64,000 nt of DNA from Sphingopyxis sp. L1A2A (GTDB lineage: Bacteria > Pseudomonadota > Alphaproteobacteria > Sphingomonadales > Sphingomonadaceae), in assembly GCF_005502465.1 (NCBI RefSeq), contig NZ_SCOT01000014.1, positions 1-64,000 of the forward strand, given 5' to 3'. A program made the translations under genes and the position numbers. Positions 60,282 to 64,000 of this stretch are shown here, one piece after another; within the stretch, counting starts at the first letter, position 1, and each line of letters starts with the position of its first letter. The notes beneath the pieces were generated by a model. It was not told where the DNA came from, did no database searches, and saw only the letters and a list, made by a program, of their open reading frames with translations.

Positions 60282-60671
60282 TCAGACGCGGCGGCGCTTG
60301 GCCGGGCGGACACCATTGTGCGGGATCGGGGTCACATCGCGGATCGAGGTGATGTGGAAACCGACCGCCTGCAGCGCGCGAAGCGCCGATTCACGACCGG
60401 CGCCCGGGCCTTTCACTTCGACTTCCAGCGTGCGGACGCCATGTTCGGACGCCTTTTTGCCGGCGTCTTCGGCGCACACCTGCGCCGCGTAGGGAGTCGA
60501 CTTGCGGCTGCCCTTGAAACCCATCATGCCGGCACTCGACCAGGCAATGGTGTTGCCCTGCGCGTCGGTGATGGTGATCATCGTGTTGTTGAAGGTCGCG
60601 TTGACGTGGGCGACGCCCGACGAGATGTTTTTGCGTTCGCGCCGACGAAGGCGCTGCGGTTCACGAGCCAT
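60282..60671 (-). CDS. rpsK: 30S ribosomal protein S11
   Basis: S11 (129 aa) is in the platform of the small subunit. The family signature [28 protein letters not shown] is at the C-terminus. The N-terminus [24 protein letters not shown] is typical. Its start follows rpsM by 104 nt, a gap that contains a hairpin. No rpsD gene lies between rpsK and rpoA, as is usual in alphaproteobacteria. Confidence 0.98.
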   Translation of the reverse strand: MAREPQRLRRRERKNISSGVAHVNATFNNTMITITDAQGNTIAWSSAGMMGFKGSRKSTPYAAQVCAEDAGKKASEHGVRTLEVEVKGPGAGRESALRALQAVGFHITSIRDVTPIPHNGVRPAKRRRV

Positions 60672-60746
60672 TTTGAATTCCTAAATCCTAAATCCTGAAC
60701 GGCCGGCGGTGCTGTTTCGAGAGCGGCCTCCGGCGGAGAAATAAGG

Positions 60747-60769
60747 AAAATCGTCCCCCGGACGATTTT
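60747..60769 (-). other. Hairpin between rpsM and rpsK
   Basis: AAAATCGTCC - CCC - GGACGATTTT is a perfect 10-bp stem 7 bases past the rpsM stop, with TTTTCCTTATTTC following on the minus strand. It looks like a weak intrinsic terminator or attenuator inside the operon, or a protein-binding RNA stem. Confidence 0.65.
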
Positions 60770-60775
60770 CTGATC

Positions 60776-61144
60776 TTATTTCTTCTTGCCGGCGATCGCC
60801 TTGGCCTTGCCCTTGCGGGTGCGCGCATTGGTGTGCGTGCGCTGGCCACGGACCGGCAGACCCTTGCGATGACGCAGCCCGCGGTAGCAGGCGAGGTCCA
60901 TCAGCCGCTTGATGTTCATCGACGTGGTGCGGCGAAGATCGCCCTCGACCGTCAGGTCGGCGTCGATGGTTTCACGGATCTGCAGCACTTCGGCGTCGGA
61001 CAGGTCCTGGACGCGGCGCGACTGGTCGATCCCCAGCTTGGTGGCGATGTCGACGGCGGTCTTGCGACCGATGCCGTGGATGTAGGTGAGCGCGATGATC
61101 ACGCGCTTGTTGGTGGGCAGGTTGACGCCCGCGATACGTGCCAT
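60776..61144 (-). CDS. rpsM: 30S ribosomal protein S13
   Basis: S13 (122 aa) sits at the head of the small subunit and contacts the P-site t[29 protein letters not shown] is the N-terminal signature, and [22 protein letters not shown] the C-terminal one. The start is ATG at 61144. A longer frame to 61282 has no family support. It opens the rpsM-rpsK-rpoA-rplQ unit. Confidence 0.98.
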   Translation of the reverse strand: MARIAGVNLPTNKRVIIALTYIHGIGRKTAVDIATKLGIDQSRRVQDLSDAEVLQIRETIDADLTVEGDLRRTTSMNIKRLMDLACYRGLRHRKGLPVRGQRTHTNARTRKGKAKAIAGKKK

Positions 61145-61342
61145 TGGTAATTTTCTCCTGCTCCACAGGGCCGTAGGCAATCGGCCCCATCTCAAAGCGT
61201 CTGATTTCCAACGCAAAAAACGGACCACGAATGCGCGCTGTGCGCTTCGCCGTCCGGTCATGATGTCGGAATGGAGGCGCAACTAAGGTAAGTCGGGCCG
61301 ATTGTCAAGCAGAGTGCGGCGGTTTGTGCGGCGCTTTGACTG

Positions 61343-62134
61343 TCAGGATGTCGATGTAAGAGCGACGGCGCGATCGTGCAAGCGATCGACCACCGCGGCG
61401 TGGATTCCCGGCGCACAGGCGATCACACCAAAGGCCTGCGCGCGCGGGGTGTTGAACTTTAGCGGCGCGCCAAAGGCGTCGGTGACGGTTGCTCCCGCCT
61501 CGGCCGCGATCAGCGCCGCGGCGGCAACGTCCCATTCAAACCCCCAGCGCAACGTCGCGACCAGATCGGCGCGGTCGTCGGCGACCAGTGCCATCCGCAG
61601 CGCGATGCTGTTCGGCTTGGTAACGATCACCAGGTCGCTGTCGACGCGCGGCAACGCATCGGCGGGGACGCGCGATCCGGCGAAATCGGTGCGGCGGCTG
61701 GCATGGAGCGTCTCGCCATTGAGCTGCGCTCCCTGACCCTTTTGCGCGACCCACAATTCGTCGAGCGCGGGGGCATAGAGGATGCCGAATTCGGGGGTGC
61801 CATCGATCACCAGCGCGACCGACACGCACCAGCCGGGGCGGCCGCGGATGAAATCGCGGGTGCCGTCGATCGGATCGACGCACCACATCGCGCGGCACGC
61901 CAGCCGGTCGGAATTGTCAGCGGTTTCTTCGGACAGCCACCCCGCGTCGGGCACCATCGCGCCGAGCACCGCCTTCAACCGCGCATCGACCGCCAGATCG
62001 ACATCGCTGACCGGATTGTCGTGCGACTTGTTCCAAACATTGACCGCTTGCCCTTCGCCGCGCCAGCGCGCCATCGCCATGTCGCCGACCTCGCGGGTCG
62101 CGGCGATCGCGGCTTCCAGATTGCGGCCCGGCAT
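61343..62134 (-). CDS. Inositol monophosphatase family (CysQ-like)
   Basis: The 263-aa protein has the metal motif SEETADNSD (about residues 76-84) and CVDPIDGTRDFIRG (about 98-111) of the IMPase/CysQ superfamily, and a C-terminal EWDVAAAALIAAEAGATVTD. It hydrolyses small phosphate esters with Mg2+; in CysQ the substrate is 3'-phosphoadenosine 5'-phosphate, and inositol phosphates or histidinol phosphate are alternatives. It lies 7 nt from the pmbA stop and is transcribed after it. Confidence 0.88.
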   Translation of the reverse strand: MPGRNLEAAIAATREVGDMAMARWRGEGQAVNVWNKSHDNPVSDVDLAVDARLKAVLGAMVPDAGWLSEETADNSDRLACRAMWCVDPIDGTRDFIRGRPGWCVSVALVIDGTPEFGILYAPALDELWVAQKGQGAQLNGETLHASRRTDFAGSRVPADALPRVDSDLVIVTKPNSIALRMALVADDRADLVATLRWGFEWDVAAAALIAAEAGATVTDAFGAPLKFNTPRAQAFGVIACAPGIHAAVVDRLHDRAVALTSTS

Positions 62135-62141
62135 CCGCCGC

Positions 62142-63485
62142 TCAGCTGCTGGCGACGGTCATGCCGTCGATGCGCAGCGTCGGCGCGTTGATGCCATGGC
62201 GAAATTCCAGGTCGTTCGCCGGGATCAGCGCCGCGAACATATCGATCAGATTGCCCGCAATGGTGAATTCGGCGATCGGCCCGGCGACGGCGCCGTCCTT
62301 GATCAGGAAGCCCGACGCGCCGCGGCTGTAATCGCCGGTCACCGGATTGACGCCGTGCCCGATCAGCTCGGTGATATAGACGCCGTCGGCGATCCCGGTC
62401 ATCAGCGCCGCCGGAGTCATGCTGCCCGCCGCGAGATGCAGGTTACTGGCGCCGACCCCCGACGCGCCGCCGCCGCGGCTCGCATGGCCGGTCGGGGTCA
62501 GGCCAAGCTGCTTTGCCGATGCGGTGTCGAGCAGCCAGCCGGTGATCTTGCCATCGGCGACCAGATCGCGCGCCGCGGTCGGCAGCCCTTCGCCATCAAA
62601 GGCGCGGCTGCGTAAGCCGCGCGGGCGGTGGGGTTCGTCGCGCATGACGATGCTGCGGTCGAACAATAGCTGGTCTTCCTTGCCGAGCAGGAAGCTGGTG
62701 CCGCGCGCGATCGCGGGGCCGGCGATCGCGCCGAGCAGATGGCCGACGATGCCGCCGCTGACCCGCGGGTCAAGGATGACGGGCACCTTGCCGTTCGGCG
62801 CCTTGCCGGGGTTCAGCCGCGCGACGGCGCGGGTTCCGGCGCGGACGCCGATGTCGGCGGCGCTTTCGAGGTCGGCCAGATGATGCGCGCTGTGCCAGCC
62901 ATAATCGCGCTGCATCGATGCGCCTTCGCCCGCGATGACGCTGGCCGACAGGCTGTGACCGCTCGATCCGTAACCACCGGCAAAGCCGTGGCTGGTGGCG
63001 AGCGCAAAGCGGGTGCGGCTGTGGCTGGCGCTGCCGCCTTCGCTGTTGGTCACCCCGGCGACCGCACGGGCCGCTTCCTCGACCGCCAGCGCAGCCTCGC
63101 GCAGCGCCGCCGGATCGGCTTCGCTGCCGTCGTCAAGGTCGAAGTCGGGAACGGCACCCTGGAACAGCAGGGCTTCGGGGGCGAGCCCGGCATAGGGATC
63201 TTCGGGCGCCTCGCGTGCCATCGCGACGCAGCGTTCGACCAGCTTGGTCAGCTCGCCCGCATCCATGTCGGCGGTCGACACGCTGGCGCTGCGCTGGCCG
63301 ACAAAGACGCGCAGCGAAATATCCTGCCCCTCGGACCGCTCGACATCCTCCAGCGCGCCGAGCCGCATCGAAACCGACGTGGCGGCATTGCAATAATAGA
63401 GCGCGTCGGCGGCATCGGCGCCGGCCTTGGCAGCGGCGTCGCACAGCAACTGCGCGCGATCGAGGGCTTCGGAAACGGTCAGCAT
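62142..63485 (-). CDS. pmbA: TldD/PmbA family metallopeptidase subunit
   Basis: The 447-aa protein matches PmbA/TldE. It has the N-terminal SVSMRLGALEDVERSEGQDI region and the Ser/Gly-rich GYGSSGHSLSASVIAGEG, and the C-terminal half RGASGFLIKDGAVAGPIAEFTIAGNLID. The TldD/E pair cuts unfolded peptides and processes some antibiotic precursors and CcdA. No tldD is in the window. It is the upstream gene of the two-gene unit with the IMPase-type gene. Confidence 0.93.
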   Translation of the reverse strand: MLTVSEALDRAQLLCDAAAKAGADAADALYYCNAATSVSMRLGALEDVERSEGQDISLRVFVGQRSASVSTADMDAGELTKLVERCVAMAREAPEDPYAGLAPEALLFQGAVPDFDLDDGSEADPAALREAALAVEEAARAVAGVTNSEGGSASHSRTRFALATSHGFAGGYGSSGHSLSASVIAGEGASMQRDYGWHSAHHLADLESAADIGVRAGTRAVARLNPGKAPNGKVPVILDPRVSGGIVGHLLGAIAGPAIARGTSFLLGKEDQLLFDRSIVMRDEPHRPRGLRSRAFDGEGLPTAARDLVADGKITGWLLDTASAKQLGLTPTGHASRGGGASGVGASNLHLAAGSMTPAALMTGIADGVYITELIGHGVNPVTGDYSRGASGFLIKDGAVAGPIAEFTIAGNLIDMFAALIPANDLEFRHGINAPTLRIDGMTVASS

Positions 63486-63538
63486 TGCCGCGCCCTATAC
63501 GGCGCGCGGCAGGGCGTCAAAATCAAAGTCGGCAATCT

Positions 63539-63613
63539 TCGTCACCCCGGACTTGATCCGGGGTCCACGACTTCGCTGCTGGAATGGATCCCGGATCAAG
63601 TCCGGGATGACGA
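63539..63613. repeat. Dispersed palindromic repeat, copy 3
   Basis: TCGTCACCCCGGACTTGATC at the left and GATCAAGTCCGGGATGACGA at the right are inverted, with a second GGAATGGATCCC arm in between. It lies between pmbA and the last gene and matches the copies at 21845 and 38513. Confidence 0.85.
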
Positions 63614-63627
63614 GGAAAGCGAGAGGA

Positions 63628-63978
63628 TTAGTTGACGATCGCGGCAATCGCGTCGGTGGCGGCCATCGCGCCGCTGACCCACAGAAAGGGCAGCGTCAGC
63701 GCAGCGACCCACAGGCGGCGGACATCGCGGCGAAAGCGTGCGTGCAGGCCCCAGCTGGCGAGCGCCTGACGGCTGAGGTGATACCAGCGGCGTTCGGTCG
63801 ATCGCGCGACGGGAACGGCGAGCGCGAGCAGGACGATCAGCGCGACGAAAATCAGCGTCGATGAGGCGCCCGCAGCGATCGCACTCGACACCAGCCAGAT
63901 CTGCAAAGCGGCAAAAGCGACCAGCGCGGTAGCGGCGTGCCAGGTCATGCGGCGGCCAAGACTCCGTGCTGCCGGCAC
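63628..63978 (-). CDS. Small membrane protein, unknown
   Basis: The 116-aa protein has two N-terminal hydrophobic segments (ATALVAFAALQIWLVSSAIAA and LIFVALIVLLALAVPVA) and a third near the C-terminus (LWVAALTLPFLWVSGAMAA), with a basic middle loop (STERRWYHLSRQ). I do not recognise the family. The start is uncertain (63978 or 63948). It stops 15 nt after the palindromic repeat, and the window ends 22 bases upstream of the start. Confidence 0.65.
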   Translation of the reverse strand: MPAARSLGRRMTWHAATALVAFAALQIWLVSSAIAAGASSTLIFVALIVLLALAVPVARSTERRWYHLSRQALASWGLHARFRRDVRRLWVAALTLPFLWVSGAMAATDAIAAIVN

Positions 63979-64000
63979 ACTAGGTGACGTGCGCCGCCAC

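Noticed and set aside
1-64000. CRISPR arrays, tRNA and rRNA genes
   Set aside because: No spaced direct repeats and no tRNA cloverleaf or rRNA segments were noticed on reading; a covariance-model scan was not possible here.

Overview
The window reads as one chromosomal segment of a sphingomonad, most likely Sphingopyxis or a close relative. This is inferred from very high GC, a CtrA cell-cycle regulator with a self-type CtrA box and GANTC sites upstream, rpsM-rpsK-rpoA-rplQ without rpsD, a CrtZ carotenoid hydroxylase, dmeRF, and many short high-GC hairpin repeats in the gaps. There is no integrase, transposase, phage gene, CRISPR array, tRNA or rRNA gene. It looks like core and lineage-specific chromosome rather than an island.

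Layout. 0-4.1 kb: VOC protein, SleB-type cell wall hydrolase, membrane protein, cold-shock protein, and the metal-efflux pair dmeR-dmeF with its operator. 4.3-7.6 kb: sdhC-sdhD-sdhA followed, where sdhB is expected, by an unknown gene. 7.7-12.0 kb: leuC - lactonase-like MBL gene - leuD - quinone oxidoreductase on the minus strand. 12.1-17.6 kb: phospholipase D-like protein, CrtZ, GST/epimerase pair, class C serine hydrolase. 17.6-21.8 kb: a four-gene chain scoA - unknown - e(P4) phosphatase - scoB, in which each stop codon overlaps the next start, with a divergent LysR gene. 22-29.4 kb: HAD hydrolase/DUF2855, VIT/SMP-30, 2OG oxygenase, aldehyde dehydrogenase, folB with a pteridine-reductase-like SDR, GNAT. 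29.5-38.1 kb: DUF1285-Nudix-cca chain, GGDEF-EAL protein, parC, a peptidase-like C-terminal remnant, acyltransferase-DUF1295-unknown operon. 38.6-44.6 kb: IPNS-like oxygenase, EVE, PilZ, an SRAP protein without its catalytic Cys, ArfB, RluA, and a DODA-azoR-pirin group facing a LysR gene. 44.8-53.9 kb: LysR, ctrA, PilZ, M28 peptidase, three secreted Gly/Tyr/Arg-rich proteins with their own hairpins, fRMsr and an S9 peptidase. 54-58.4 kb: the least familiar block, with a 102-aa protein plus radical SAM enzyme on the plus strand, facing a saccharopine-reductase-like gene, DUF4166, a GbsR-type regulator and a small XRE regulator. 58.6-61.1 kb: rpsM-rpsK-rpoA-rplQ. 61.3-64 kb: CysQ/IMPase, PmbA/TldD and a membrane protein.

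How parts work together. DmeR should repress dmeRF through the C-tract palindrome that covers its own ribosome binding site. CtrA probably controls itself through the TTAA-N7-TTAAC box. The LysR protein at 44.8 kb probably controls a quinone/electrophile detoxification set (azoreductase, pirin, ring-opening dioxygenase). The best candidate for an undescribed system is the 54-55.5 kb pair (small Cys-free protein with two NGIP motifs, translationally coupled to a five-Cys radical SAM enzyme). Its product is unknown.
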